From IMG/VR virus record IMGVR_UViG_3300037507_000835, positions 1-62,404 of that record: DNA of 62,404 nucleotides; one strand, given 5' to 3'. Below the pieces are notes generated by a model that was not told where the DNA came from, made no database searches, and worked only from the letters and a program-made list of their open reading frames with translations. Positions 24,183 through 32,726 of the stretch are shown in pieces. Made by a program: the position numbers and the translations under genes. This DNA comes from a virus. How positions within the stretch are numbered: the stretch's first letter is position 1; the number at the start of each line of letters is the position of its first letter.

Positions 24183-25192
24183 TGACGACTTCATATACTA
24201 CGCTTTTAGGGTTGGCGCTTCCTGTACCCGGTGAATTAGATGGTACTTGGGGGGATGTTGTAAACAACAGCATTACTCAGCTTGTAGAAGATTCAATTGC
24301 TAACTCAGCTACAGCAGATGTGACTGCTAGTGACTGGACGTTGACTACCACAGGATCAGGTGCAGCAAACCAAGCGCGTATGGCGGTACTTATCCCTACG
24401 GGCACTCCGGGTGTAAGTAGAAATATCATTGCGCCTTCGCACAACAAAGCTTACATAGTAATTAACCAGTCTAATGGGACAGTGGTAGTTAAAGGTGCTG
24501 CAACAACGGGTACACCAATAGCTGCAGGTCAAAGAACAATAGTAGTGTGGAACGGGTCAGATTTTATTGAGATCGCCCCTACAAACGCAACAAACGCAAC
24601 AAACGCAACAAACGCAACAAACGCAACAAACGCAACAAACGCAACAAACGCAACAAATTTACTTAGTGGTACAGCTGGTAGCATACCGTATCAAACAGGC
24701 GTGGGTGCAACGAGTTTTACAGCAGTGGGTAGTACAGGACAGGTTTTATCCAGCACGGGTACCGGGGCACCTGTATGGGCAAGTCCGCAAGGTTTATCAC
24801 TACTAGCAACTGTGACGCCTGCTAACGGTGTGACTTCAGCTTCTGTGACGGGATTAGTTCCTAATAAAAATATCGTGATAACTACTGATACTCTAGGGGT
24901 ATCAGGTACATCATCAGGGGGTGTTAGTGTAGCATTAAGTTCTAACAATGGATCATCTTATGGACAAGCAGTACAGTTCACAGCTTTTAGCGGCGCCGCG
25001 CTAACGGGTTACATTTCTTTCTATAGGTGTGATGTGTCTGGTAGCAAGCCTTACTTTACTGTACATGGTAATACTGGGATCGCCTATGCTTTATCTTACC
25101 CGCCAACAACTGGGAGTATCAACGCTATTCGGTTTACCGTCTACAGCTCATTCACCGGTGTAGGTTCAATATATATCTACGGAGCAAACTAA
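24182..25192 (+). CDS. Tail fibre-like protein with (Asn-Ala-Thr)8 linker (336 aa)
   Basis: N-terminal attachment-type region (YTTLLGLALPVPGELDGTWG, then VVNNSITQLVEDSI) typical of phage fibre proteins. Residues 135-158 are eight Asn-Ala-Thr units. After them come a short collagen-free region (IPYQTGVGATSFTAVGSTGQ) and a C-terminal beta domain (AIRFTVYSSFTGVGSIYIYG). The N-X-T units would be sequons in a glycosylating host, but in this context they are more likely a length-variable linker. Confidence 0.72.
   Translation: MTTSYTTLLGLALPVPGELDGTWGDVVNNSITQLVEDSIANSATADVTASDWTLTTTGSGAANQARMAVLIPTGTPGVSRNIIAPSHNKAYIVINQSNGTVVVKGAATTGTPIAAGQRTIVVWNGSDFIEIAPTNATNATNATNATNATNATNATNATNLLSGTAGSIPYQTGVGATSFTAVGSTGQVLSSTGTGAPVWASPQGLSLLATVTPANGVTSASVTGLVPNKNIVITTDTLGVSGTSSGGVSVALSSNNGSSYGQAVQFTAFSGAALTGYISFYRCDVSGSKPYFTVHGNTGIAYALSYPPTTGSINAIRFTVYSSFTGVGSIYIYGAN
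24584..24655 (+). repeat. Eight tandem copies of a 9-bp unit
   Basis: AACGCAACA repeated eight times without change, in frame within the fibre gene. The identity of all copies suggests recent expansion by slippage; any change keeps the frame. Confidence 0.95.
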
Positions 25193-25356
25193 TGAGCAGA
25201 CCACTAATACAGATTGATGATGAGGTCCGTGAGATGACTGAAAGTGAATTTTTGCAATGGCAGAAAGACACGGCGGCTAAAAACCCAGAAGTAACTAAAG
25301 ATCAGTTATTGGCTGAAGTGCAATTACTGATGGCTAAAATAGAGGCAATGGGATGA
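25192..25356 (+). CDS. Small acidic protein of the lysis region (54 aa)
   Basis: Starts with TAATG overlap on the fibre gene: MSRPLIQIDDEVREMTESEF, then a helix QLLAEVQLLMAKIEAMG. Similar short proteins are often found after fibre genes. It overlaps the holin candidate by ATGA. Confidence 0.6.
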   Translation: MSRPLIQIDDEVREMTESEFLQWQKDTAAKNPEVTKDQLLAEVQLLMAKIEAMG

Positions 25357-25511
25357 AAACTTGGATTGTAAATTGGTTAAGCGAAAAGACTACGTGGTTA
25401 GGCTTTTTTGCTGTTGGTTCTGCATTTGGTTTTGATTTGTCAGAACCGCAGCGAACAGCATTGGCAGCGCTTGGTGCTTCTCTATTCATTATGAACGACC
25501 GGAGTAAGTGA
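25353..25511 (+). CDS. Holin (putative, 52 aa)
   Basis: Two hydrophobic segments: WLGFFAVGSAFGF (about 15-27) and ALAALGASLFIM (about 37-48), with a charged C-terminus (NDRSK). Size and position two genes before the endolysin fit a small holin that opens the inner membrane. Overlaps both neighbours by ATGA/TGATG. Confidence 0.65.
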   Translation: MKTWIVNWLSEKTTWLGFFAVGSAFGFDLSEPQRTALAALGASLFIMNDRSK

Positions 25512-25594
25512 TGGAACAGGTACTACATGACGTTGTAAAGCTCATTATTGATGTACTCAAATGGTTAGATATAACGGACGTACTTATCCCATAA
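25511..25594 (+). CDS. 27-residue membrane-associated microprotein
   Basis: MEQVLHDVVKLIIDVLKWLD, an amphipathic or membrane-dipping helix. Starts in the holin stop and ends in TAATG with the endolysin gene. Could be a lysis regulator or a coupling leader. Confidence 0.45.
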   Translation: MEQVLHDVVKLIIDVLKWLDITDVLIP

Positions 25595-26028
25595 TGCAAT
25601 TATCAGAACACTTTACGCTTAAAGAATTAACTGAGTCAGATACCGCTGCGCGGTTGGGTATAGACAATACGCCCCCTACTTACGTTGTTGAGAACCTAAA
25701 GCGTTTATGTATGGTATTAGAAGAAGTGCGACATGCAGTTGGTAAACCTATCCGTGTATCAAGCGGATACCGCTGTCTCAAAGTTAATCATGCAGTGGGC
25801 AGCAAGGATACTAGCCAACACATAGTAGGTTGCGCAGCGGATATTAAAATTGAGGGGGTTAAACCTGACGAGTTAATGAAAGCTATAATAGGTGCAGGTA
25901 TAAAGTTTGACCAGTTAATCCGTGAGTTTGATAGCTGGGTTCATATCAGTGTGCCGAATACTCCGGTGGATAAACCTAGACACTCTATGCTAATCATAGA
26001 CCGTAAGGGCATTAGACCATACATATAA
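25594..26028 (+). CDS. Endolysin, peptidase M15 family (144 aa)
   Basis: Zinc peptidase of the D-Ala-D-Ala carboxypeptidase/L-Ala-D-Glu type that cuts peptidoglycan cross-links. Start motif QLSEHFTLKELTESDTA. The zinc ligands are visible as His76 and Asp83 in SQHIVGCAADIK and His117 in WVHIS. I use the ATG at 25594 because of the TAATG overlap and the family's normal length. An ATG at 25561 lacks a ribosome-binding site. No signal peptide, so export depends on the holin. Confidence 0.88.
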   Translation: MQLSEHFTLKELTESDTAARLGIDNTPPTYVVENLKRLCMVLEEVRHAVGKPIRVSSGYRCLKVNHAVGSKDTSQHIVGCAADIKIEGVKPDELMKAIIGAGIKFDQLIREFDSWVHISVPNTPVDKPRHSMLIIDRKGIRPYI

Positions 26029-26037
26029 GGGCTAACG

Positions 26038-28143
26038 ATGTTAAAAAAGCTAAGTTTCAAAAGTGGGGTTAACCGTGAAAACACTCGCTATACCACAGAA
26101 GGTGGGTACTATGAGTGCGACAAGATTCGCTTCAGACAAGGTACACCTCAGAAAATTGGTGGATGGCAAAAAATATCAAACAGTACTTTTTTAGGTGTAT
26201 GCCGTTCATTATGGAACTGGCTTGCCCTTAATAATGTTACATATATAGGCGTTGGGACTAATCTTAAGTTTTATATTTGTCGTGGCGGGGCGTATTTTGA
26301 CGTTACACCAATTCGTACAGCGGTAAACTTAACAAACCCATTCACTGCGCATACTGGCTCATCAATAGTTACTGTTGCTCATACAGCTCATGGGTGCCAA
26401 AATGGTGATTTTGTAACATACAATGGTGCTACTGGTCTGGGTGGCACTATCACGGCAAGTCTATTAAACCGCGAATATCAGATTACTTTTGTTGACGTGA
26501 ACACCTACACTATTGATGTAGGTACAAATGCTAATGGATCTGATACAGGTCATGGCGGTACTGTCCGTGCAGTTTATCAAATTAATACCGGGCCTGAGTA
26601 CGAAACACCAAACGTCGGTTGGGGCGCAGGTCCTTGGGGTTATGGGACTTGGGGTTATGGAACTACGTCGCAGAATGCATTGCAACTTTGGAGCCAAAGC
26701 AATTTTGGCCAAGACCTGATATTTGGTCCTCGCGGCGGAGGCATATATTATTCGACGGTTAGTCTAGGCGTGTCCGAAGTACCGTTCACTGTAACTATTG
26801 CAGCAACAGCGGTTTTGACTACGAATGCCAACTTAAGTAATTTACAAGCCATTACGTTAACAACATCAGGCGCGTTACCTACAGGTTTAGCGACGGGTAC
26901 GGTTTACTATGTCAGAAATTTCAATGACATTACTAACACTTGCAATTTGTCATCCACGCCTACAGGCGCCTTAATAGGCACCTCGGGAACTCAATCAGGC
27001 AGTCATGCAATCTCCCCTAGAGCGATTAATTTATCTAGCTTATCAGGCGCATCAGATGTACCAACTGTACAAAATTACATATACGTATCGGACACCTATC
27101 GGTTTGTTCTTGCTTTTGGTTGTAACGATTATGACTCTACTACGCAAGACCCAATGCTGATTAGATGGTCAGATCAAGAAGACGCTGTAACATGGACGCC
27201 GTCAGCGACAAACCAAGCGGGTAGTATTAGGCTATCTCATGGTTCTGAAATAGTTACTGTAATGCAAACTAGGCAAGAACTAATAGTTTTGACTGATTCT
27301 TCAGCCTATTCACTACAGTACCTAGGTCCTCCTTATGTTTGGAGTGCTCAACTTCTAGGTGACAACATATCTATAATGGGACAAAACGCTACAGCAATCG
27401 GTTCTGGTATTGTTTACTGGATGGGCATAGATAAATTCTATATGTATGACGGTCGGGTACAAACATTACGATGCGACTTAAAAGAATACGTCTTTAATGA
27501 TTTTAATATCAGTCAAGCACATCAAGTATATGGCGGGAGTAATGAGCGCTTTAATGAAATCTGGTGGTTCTATTGCTCTGCTAACAGTACAACTATGGAT
27601 AGATATGTTGTATACAACTACTTAGAAAACGTTTGGTATTACGGCACTATGGCTCGTACTGCATGGTTAGATTCAGGTACGATTGATAATCCTATTGCTG
27701 CAACGTACACTAAAAACATAGTTAGCCACGAGTTTGGGTTAAATGACTATGAAGGTATTAGTGCGCTACCTATTTACTCATACGTCACTACATCTGAGTT
27801 TGACCTAGATGAAGATGGGCACAAGTTCATGTTTATTAGAAGAATATTGCCGGACGTAACTTTTAGGGGTTCTACAGCTGATAACCCTACTGTAACCATG
27901 TCAGTCATCCCTTTAAATAATTCTGGTTCGGGGTATACCGATCCAGCTTCTGTTGGGGGAGTAGATAGCGCATTAGTCACGCGAACCGCAGTCGTGCCTA
28001 TCGAGGAATTTACAGGTCAAGTATTTATTAGGGTTAGAGGTAGACAATTTTCTTTTAAAATAGAATCTAATCAACTCGATATGACTTGGCAACTAGGCAG
28101 TCCTCGTTGCGATTTCCAGTATGACGGCCGTAGGTCTACCTAA
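26038..28143 (+). CDS. Tail hub or stabilisation protein (701 aa)
   Basis: Begins LKKLSFKSGVNRENTRYTTE, GGYYECDKIRFRQGTPQKIG, the known opening of a podovirus tail-hub family (P22 gp10-like position). Beta-rich throughout, with repeated WGYGTWGYGT near residue 200 and a C-terminal MSVIPLNNSGSG region. It probably closes the portal channel beneath the adaptors and holds the fibres. Confidence 0.7.
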   Translation: MLKKLSFKSGVNRENTRYTTEGGYYECDKIRFRQGTPQKIGGWQKISNSTFLGVCRSLWNWLALNNVTYIGVGTNLKFYICRGGAYFDVTPIRTAVNLTNPFTAHTGSSIVTVAHTAHGCQNGDFVTYNGATGLGGTITASLLNREYQITFVDVNTYTIDVGTNANGSDTGHGGTVRAVYQINTGPEYETPNVGWGAGPWGYGTWGYGTTSQNALQLWSQSNFGQDLIFGPRGGGIYYSTVSLGVSEVPFTVTIAATAVLTTNANLSNLQAITLTTSGALPTGLATGTVYYVRNFNDITNTCNLSSTPTGALIGTSGTQSGSHAISPRAINLSSLSGASDVPTVQNYIYVSDTYRFVLAFGCNDYDSTTQDPMLIRWSDQEDAVTWTPSATNQAGSIRLSHGSEIVTVMQTRQELIVLTDSSAYSLQYLGPPYVWSAQLLGDNISIMGQNATAIGSGIVYWMGIDKFYMYDGRVQTLRCDLKEYVFNDFNISQAHQVYGGSNERFNEIWWFYCSANSTTMDRYVVYNYLENVWYYGTMARTAWLDSGTIDNPIAATYTKNIVSHEFGLNDYEGISALPIYSYVTTSEFDLDEDGHKFMFIRRILPDVTFRGSTADNPTVTMSVIPLNNSGSGYTDPASVGGVDSALVTRTAVVPIEEFTGQVFIRVRGRQFSFKIESNQLDMTWQLGSPRCDFQYDGRRST

Positions 28144-28997
28144 TGAAACCAATCATAAACCCCGCAGTACCTAACTTACCGTTAGCGACAAAAGACTATG
28201 AGTCGTTGTACCAAGAGCAGCTTAACAATACGCTGCGTTTGTATTTTAACCAACTTAACAACTTGAACTCTGTGCTTATTGGTTCTACGGGCGGTGCGTT
28301 CTTGCAGTTCCCTAACGGAGCTTGGCATCAGGACGGCTATACTACGTTGGCAGTTAGTTTAACAAACACATCAACTACCCCTATTCAAGTAGCGTCTACT
28401 GCTGGCTTTTTATCTGCTGGCGCACTTATTATTGGTTCTGAGTTAATTAAGTATACGGGAAAAACAGCCACCACATTTACAGGCATTACCCGTGGCGCTT
28501 ATGGATCATCACAGGCTTCACATACGGCAGGGGTTTATGTTGCTGAGGCGCAACCTGTACCTTCATCAACGACAGAACTTGTCGTGAGTTTAACTGCCAC
28601 AGATACGGCAAATGGTATAGACCTTGACCCTACAGATATTACAAAAGTAGTTGCCGCTGTTGCAGGGTATTACAACATTCAATTTAGTGCGCAGTTGCTA
28701 ACCTTTGACTCTTCTATAGATAATGTAACTTTGTGGTTTAGACAGAATGGTGTTGATGTGCCTTATAGCGCAGGTATTGTTTCTATCCCAGCCATTCATG
28801 GTGGCAAACCCGGCGCTGCAATTGTATCTTGGAACCTAGTCATGGCGTTAAATGCAGGGGATTACTTCCAATTGATTATGGCCTCAGACTCTGGAAATAC
28901 TGTAGCGGCTACCTATCCTCCCGGAACAGCACCTGTGCATCCGGCATCACCCTCGATAATCCTAACGGCTACGTTTGTTTCAGCGTTATATACCTGA
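28143..28997 (+). CDS. Tail protein with jelly-roll C-terminus (284 aa)
   Basis: N-terminal helical section (KDYESLYQEQLNNTLRLYFN), middle FLSAGALIIGSELIKYTG with GITRGAYGSSQASH, C-terminal part (AAVAGYYNIQFSAQLLTF, DNVTLWFRQNGVDV) resembling TNF/C1q-like jelly rolls. Overlaps the hub gene by TAATG. Probably a structural tail piece. Confidence 0.65.
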   Translation: MKPIINPAVPNLPLATKDYESLYQEQLNNTLRLYFNQLNNLNSVLIGSTGGAFLQFPNGAWHQDGYTTLAVSLTNTSTTPIQVASTAGFLSAGALIIGSELIKYTGKTATTFTGITRGAYGSSQASHTAGVYVAEAQPVPSSTTELVVSLTATDTANGIDLDPTDITKVVAAVAGYYNIQFSAQLLTFDSSIDNVTLWFRQNGVDVPYSAGIVSIPAIHGGKPGAAIVSWNLVMALNAGDYFQLIMASDSGNTVAATYPPGTAPVHPASPSIILTATFVSALYT

Positions 28998-29009
28998 TAG
29001 TATTGCGGT

Positions 29010-29444
29010 ATGGATAATTTAGCTGAACAAGGTAATACCCCCGCGATAATGGCGATTGAACAAGTTATGTTGGCTTCGTTCGACCAAGAAGCGCTTAAAG
29101 CGCAAACCGATACGCAGCATTATCAGATAAAAGGGGTTTACGCACGGACAATGTTTGTGCCAGCAGGTATGTTAGTAACCGGTAAGATTCACAACTTTGA
29201 GAGTATAGGTATCCTAGCACAAGGGACTATGCGAATCACCAATGGTGAGACAAGTGTGTTAGTGTCAGCACCTTATATATCGGTGGATAAACCCGGCATT
29301 AAACGCTTAGGCTACGCAGAAACAGATTGTACGTTTATATCTGTGCATCGCACAGACGCAGAAGAGATTACTGACATCGAGGACGAATTAGTCTCCGATA
29401 CTTTTGAAGAATTTGAGATTAAGCGATTGGGGAGACCTATATGA
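29010..29444 (+). CDS. Cupin-like protein (144 aa)
   Basis: YQIKGVYARTMFVPAGMLVT, GKIHNFESIGILAQGTMRIT and VLVSAPYISVDKPGIKRLG follow a double-stranded beta-helix pattern with one His that could bind metal. The family recurs between tail and ejection genes. Enzyme activity is not evident. Confidence 0.65.
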   Translation: MDNLAEQGNTPAIMAIEQVMLASFDQEALKAQTDTQHYQIKGVYARTMFVPAGMLVTGKIHNFESIGILAQGTMRITNGETSVLVSAPYISVDKPGIKRLGYAETDCTFISVHRTDAEEITDIEDELVSDTFEEFEIKRLGRPI

Positions 29445-30709
29445 GTTTTGTTACAGCATTAGCAGGTATTGGTATTACAGGCTTAGCCGGTACGATTGGT
29501 GGGGGTATGTTAACTGGTGCCGCGATTGGTGCTGGCGGTGCAGCACTTACTGGTGGTGATGTGGGAGAAGGTGCGCTTTTTGGTGGGATAACAGGTGGTA
29601 TAGGTAGTGGTGTGGGCGCAGGACTAAGTGCCGCAGGTAATGCGGCGACAGCAGCCAATACGGTTAATGCTTCCACAGTGGGTTCTGGCATTACCGCGGG
29701 GCCCATATCAGGAGTAGACAAAGCCTTTGCTGGTATAAGTTCACCTGCTGCGCAAATGCAAGCAGTAGCATCACCCTTAAATGTGTCGCAAGCAACCATG
29801 CCGAGTATCGGCGGGGCTACAGTGGCAAATGCATCTCCAACAGTTAATAATTTAGGGTTGCTAGGTGAAGCTGGTCAAGCATGGAACAATCTATCACCTA
29901 TGGGTCAAACCATCGGTAAGGGGGTTATTGGTTTAGGGGCGACATCAATGCTTGATTCGGCAATGGCATCTGATCCGACTATTCCAGAACAGCAAAAAAT
30001 GAAAAACCGTTATGCGTACAACAAACAGTTTAACTATGCACCTCAATATGCTGCTGGGGGTATCACTGACCTAGATACTTATATGTCTAATGCTCAGAAT
30101 ATACCTAATCCTAGAGAAGTGGCCGACCCAGAAGGATACGGCGGAAGTTCTATGCAGATGTTGGCCGGAGGTGGTATCAGTAAGTTGATCCCGGGCGGTG
30201 AAGGTATGGCCGATTCTTTAGTCTCTAGTTCATTACCGGGTATGATTTTTGGGTGGGAACACGCAAGTGATTTACCGATAATCGGGGAGTTGTTTAACAG
30301 GCCGGAAGACATTGCAACACTTACTCCTGACGAAAAGAAAAAGCTAATGGCTATGGTAGGCAACCAACCGGGGCAAGTAGCTGCACCTCAACAAATGGCT
30401 CAAGGTGGTATTGCAGATCTCGGTGGCTATGCTACTGGTGGCAGACCTAACTTACTTAACGGTGTTGGTGACGGTGTTAGTGATTCAATCCCTGCATCTA
30501 TTGCTGGCAAACAACCTGCACGCCTTGCAGCGGGTGAATATGTGGTTCCAGCTAGAATTGTATCTGAGCTAGGTAATGGATCAACTGACGCCGGCGCTCA
30601 ACGACTAGATGAGATGGTTAAGAAAATCCAAGCAGGTAGAAGTAAATCTATGGGTAGCAAAAAACAGTTTGCTAATGACACCAAAGCATACAAACACTTG
30701 CCAGTATGA
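29441..30709 (+). CDS. Ejection-type protein with glycine zipper (422 aa)
   Basis: The N-terminal 70 residues are a long Gly/Ala zipper (GGGMLTGAAIGAGGAALTGG) able to insert in membranes. The C-terminus has RLAAGEYVVPARIVSELGNG, RLDEMVKKI and a basic tail, a recurrent phage ending. It probably takes part in forming the DNA-transfer channel through the cell envelope. Overlaps the previous stop by ATGA. Confidence 0.6.
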   Translation: MSFVTALAGIGITGLAGTIGGGMLTGAAIGAGGAALTGGDVGEGALFGGITGGIGSGVGAGLSAAGNAATAANTVNASTVGSGITAGPISGVDKAFAGISSPAAQMQAVASPLNVSQATMPSIGGATVANASPTVNNLGLLGEAGQAWNNLSPMGQTIGKGVIGLGATSMLDSAMASDPTIPEQQKMKNRYAYNKQFNYAPQYAAGGITDLDTYMSNAQNIPNPREVADPEGYGGSSMQMLAGGGISKLIPGGEGMADSLVSSSLPGMIFGWEHASDLPIIGELFNRPEDIATLTPDEKKKLMAMVGNQPGQVAAPQQMAQGGIADLGGYATGGRPNLLNGVGDGVSDSIPASIAGKQPARLAAGEYVVPARIVSELGNGSTDAGAQRLDEMVKKIQAGRSKSMGSKKQFANDTKAYKHLPV

Positions 30710-31125
30710 TGATTTTACGTCCCGTAGCTTTAGAACATGTACATCTTACATGGCCGTTGGTTAAGCACTATATTGAAGACGGCTTAACTATAGGTGAGGT
30801 TGGCGAAAAATTCCTGACCATAGACCATATGTTAGCCAAGGTAACATCAGGTCAAACTTTGTTGTGTGTATTTGTTGATGAAGATAACAAAATACATGGG
30901 GCATTAACTATGGCATTCTATAACGAACCTTTACACAGGGTCGCACTTGTCTCATCACTTGGGGGTAAGCTGGTGTGTAATGCTTCTACATTGGCACAAA
31001 TAAGGGCTGTAGCAAAGATGAATGGGGCCACAATCCTTCAAGCTTATGGAAGACCCTCCATAGTCCGTATGTTAAGAAAATTTGATATTAAACCTACCTA
31101 CACTACGGTGGAGCAACTATTATGA
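30706..31125 (+). CDS. GNAT-like small protein (139 aa)
   Basis: ILRPVALEHVHLTWPLVKHY and LLCVFVDEDNKIHGALTMAF are reminiscent of acetyltransferase-fold phage proteins such as T7 gp13. No clear acetyl-CoA loop is visible, so an assembly role is more likely than catalysis. Overlaps both neighbours by ATGA. Confidence 0.6.
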   Translation: MMILRPVALEHVHLTWPLVKHYIEDGLTIGEVGEKFLTIDHMLAKVTSGQTLLCVFVDEDNKIHGALTMAFYNEPLHRVALVSSLGGKLVCNASTLAQIRAVAKMNGATILQAYGRPSIVRMLRKFDIKPTYTTVEQLL

Positions 31126-32726
31126 TTAAATTACACCGCTGGAACCCATTCAGAATATTTTACATAGACAATGGCACCGTGCTCTGCAAGTTTGTACCTA
31201 TGCTATTTAAGAAAGGTGGTGGTGGTGGTGGTGGCAATACTACGTCAACCGTAAACCAGAATAATATCCCACCAGAATTGATGCCTTATGTAGAGTCAAT
31301 GTTGGGGGAGGCAACTAATCAGATATTCGATACAAAACTTAACCCAAAAACGGGCAAGTACGATATTACTGGAATTAAAGGTTATACGCCGTATAACACT
31401 GATCCAGAAGCTTATGTTGCTGGCTTTGCTGCACCCCAGCAGCAAGCGTATCACGCAGCTATGGGTTTACAACTGCCGGGACAATATGCCCAAGCAACAG
31501 ATTTTGCTAACGCAGCGGGTCAAGGCGGTCTTCAATCGGCACAGCAAACATTGGGTTATGGTGCTCAAGGTGCGCGATCAGGAGCAACAGGTCAACAGTT
31601 CGGCCTACAGTCTGCTCAAAATGCACAAAACATGGCGCAGAACTACGGCGCTCTAGGCGCAGGATATGGGCAAAGAGCGGCTAATATTGGTGAGATGGCT
31701 CTTCAAGCACAAGACTATGGCCGTCAAATAGGCGATCAAGCTCAAAGGTATGCTGCTCAATCTGCTAGTGCTGGCCAAGACTATTTAAACCAAATATCCA
31801 ACCAAGCTAATGTGCAGCAGTTTATGTCCCCGTACCAACAAGCGGTGACTGACCAAGCTAAGCAAGCTGCTATGAGGGAATTTCAAGTTGGTCAAACATA
31901 CCGTCAAGGTAATGCCGCCAAATCTGGTGCTTATGGTGGAGCAAGACAAGCTATCGAGAACGCAGAAGCGCAACGTAACTTAAACACACAGTTACAAACT
32001 TTAGACGTACAAGGTCGACAAAACGCATATAACCAAGCAATTGCAAACATTGGTCAAGGCACTCAATATGGGCTATCAGGTTTACAAGGTGCTCAAACAG
32101 GTTTAAATACCGCGCTATCTGGTGGTCAGTTAGGTTTGTCAGGTATCGGTCAAGCTATTTCTGGGCAACAAGTAGGTATACAAGGAGCTAATACAGGACT
32201 ATCAGGCGTGGGTCAGTACATTAACGCCGGCAACTTAGGTTTGGCTGGTACTGCACAAGGTATGCAGGGTGCTGAACTAGGTTTAAAAGGTGTACAAGGC
32301 GCTCAAGCAGGTTATGGTTTAGCCAATACTGCTGGTACAAATTTGGCAAATATTGGTACAGCTCAACAGGATGCGCAGTTAGGTATTATTAATCAACAAG
32401 CTAACTTTGGTGCTCAGGAACGACAGTACTATCAAGACGTTATTAACGCTGACATTCAAAACTACGCGAATACGCAACAGTATCCACTGCAGCAGTTAGG
32501 TACTTATAGTGCTCTGATTCGTGGTACCCCGTTGACCGATTCTACACAAACAGTTTATGGGACAAATCCAAGTGTTATGTCTCAACTTGGCGGTTTAGCA
32601 GCAACGGGGTTAGGTGCATATATGGCTAAGTCAGCTAAGACTGGTGGTGTGATCGACGAACCTAAAAAGTACAAGTCCGGCGGTATTGTAGATTTAGCAA
32701 TTGCACACGCAATGGGAGAAGCGTAA
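31122..32726 (+). CDS. Internal virion/ejection protein, Gln/Gly-rich (534 aa)
   Basis: Starts at ATG 31122 behind GGAG. KKGGGGGGGNTTSTVNQNNI is followed by PPELMPYVESMLGEATNQIF. Residues 130-450 are Ala/Gln/Gly-rich helices with many GLxGAQxGL repeats (GYGLSGLQGAQTGLNTALSG in type). The end has KTGGVIDEPKKYKSGGIVD. Typical of DNA-ejection proteins stored in the head or tail. Confidence 0.65.
   Translation: MIKLHRWNPFRIFYIDNGTVLCKFVPMLFKKGGGGGGGNTTSTVNQNNIPPELMPYVESMLGEATNQIFDTKLNPKTGKYDITGIKGYTPYNTDPEAYVAGFAAPQQQAYHAAMGLQLPGQYAQATDFANAAGQGGLQSAQQTLGYGAQGARSGATGQQFGLQSAQNAQNMAQNYGALGAGYGQRAANIGEMALQAQDYGRQIGDQAQRYAAQSASAGQDYLNQISNQANVQQFMSPYQQAVTDQAKQAAMREFQVGQTYRQGNAAKSGAYGGARQAIENAEAQRNLNTQLQTLDVQGRQNAYNQAIANIGQGTQYGLSGLQGAQTGLNTALSGGQLGLSGIGQAISGQQVGIQGANTGLSGVGQYINAGNLGLAGTAQGMQGAELGLKGVQGAQAGYGLANTAGTNLANIGTAQQDAQLGIINQQANFGAQERQYYQDVINADIQNYANTQQYPLQQLGTYSALIRGTPLTDSTQTVYGTNPSVMSQLGGLAATGLGAYMAKSAKTGGVIDEPKKYKSGGIVDLAIAHAMGEA

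Noticed and set aside
24567-24806. Gln/Thr repeat protein in the second frame of the fibre gene
   Set aside because: A by-product of the 9-bp repeat read out of frame, with no start signal.
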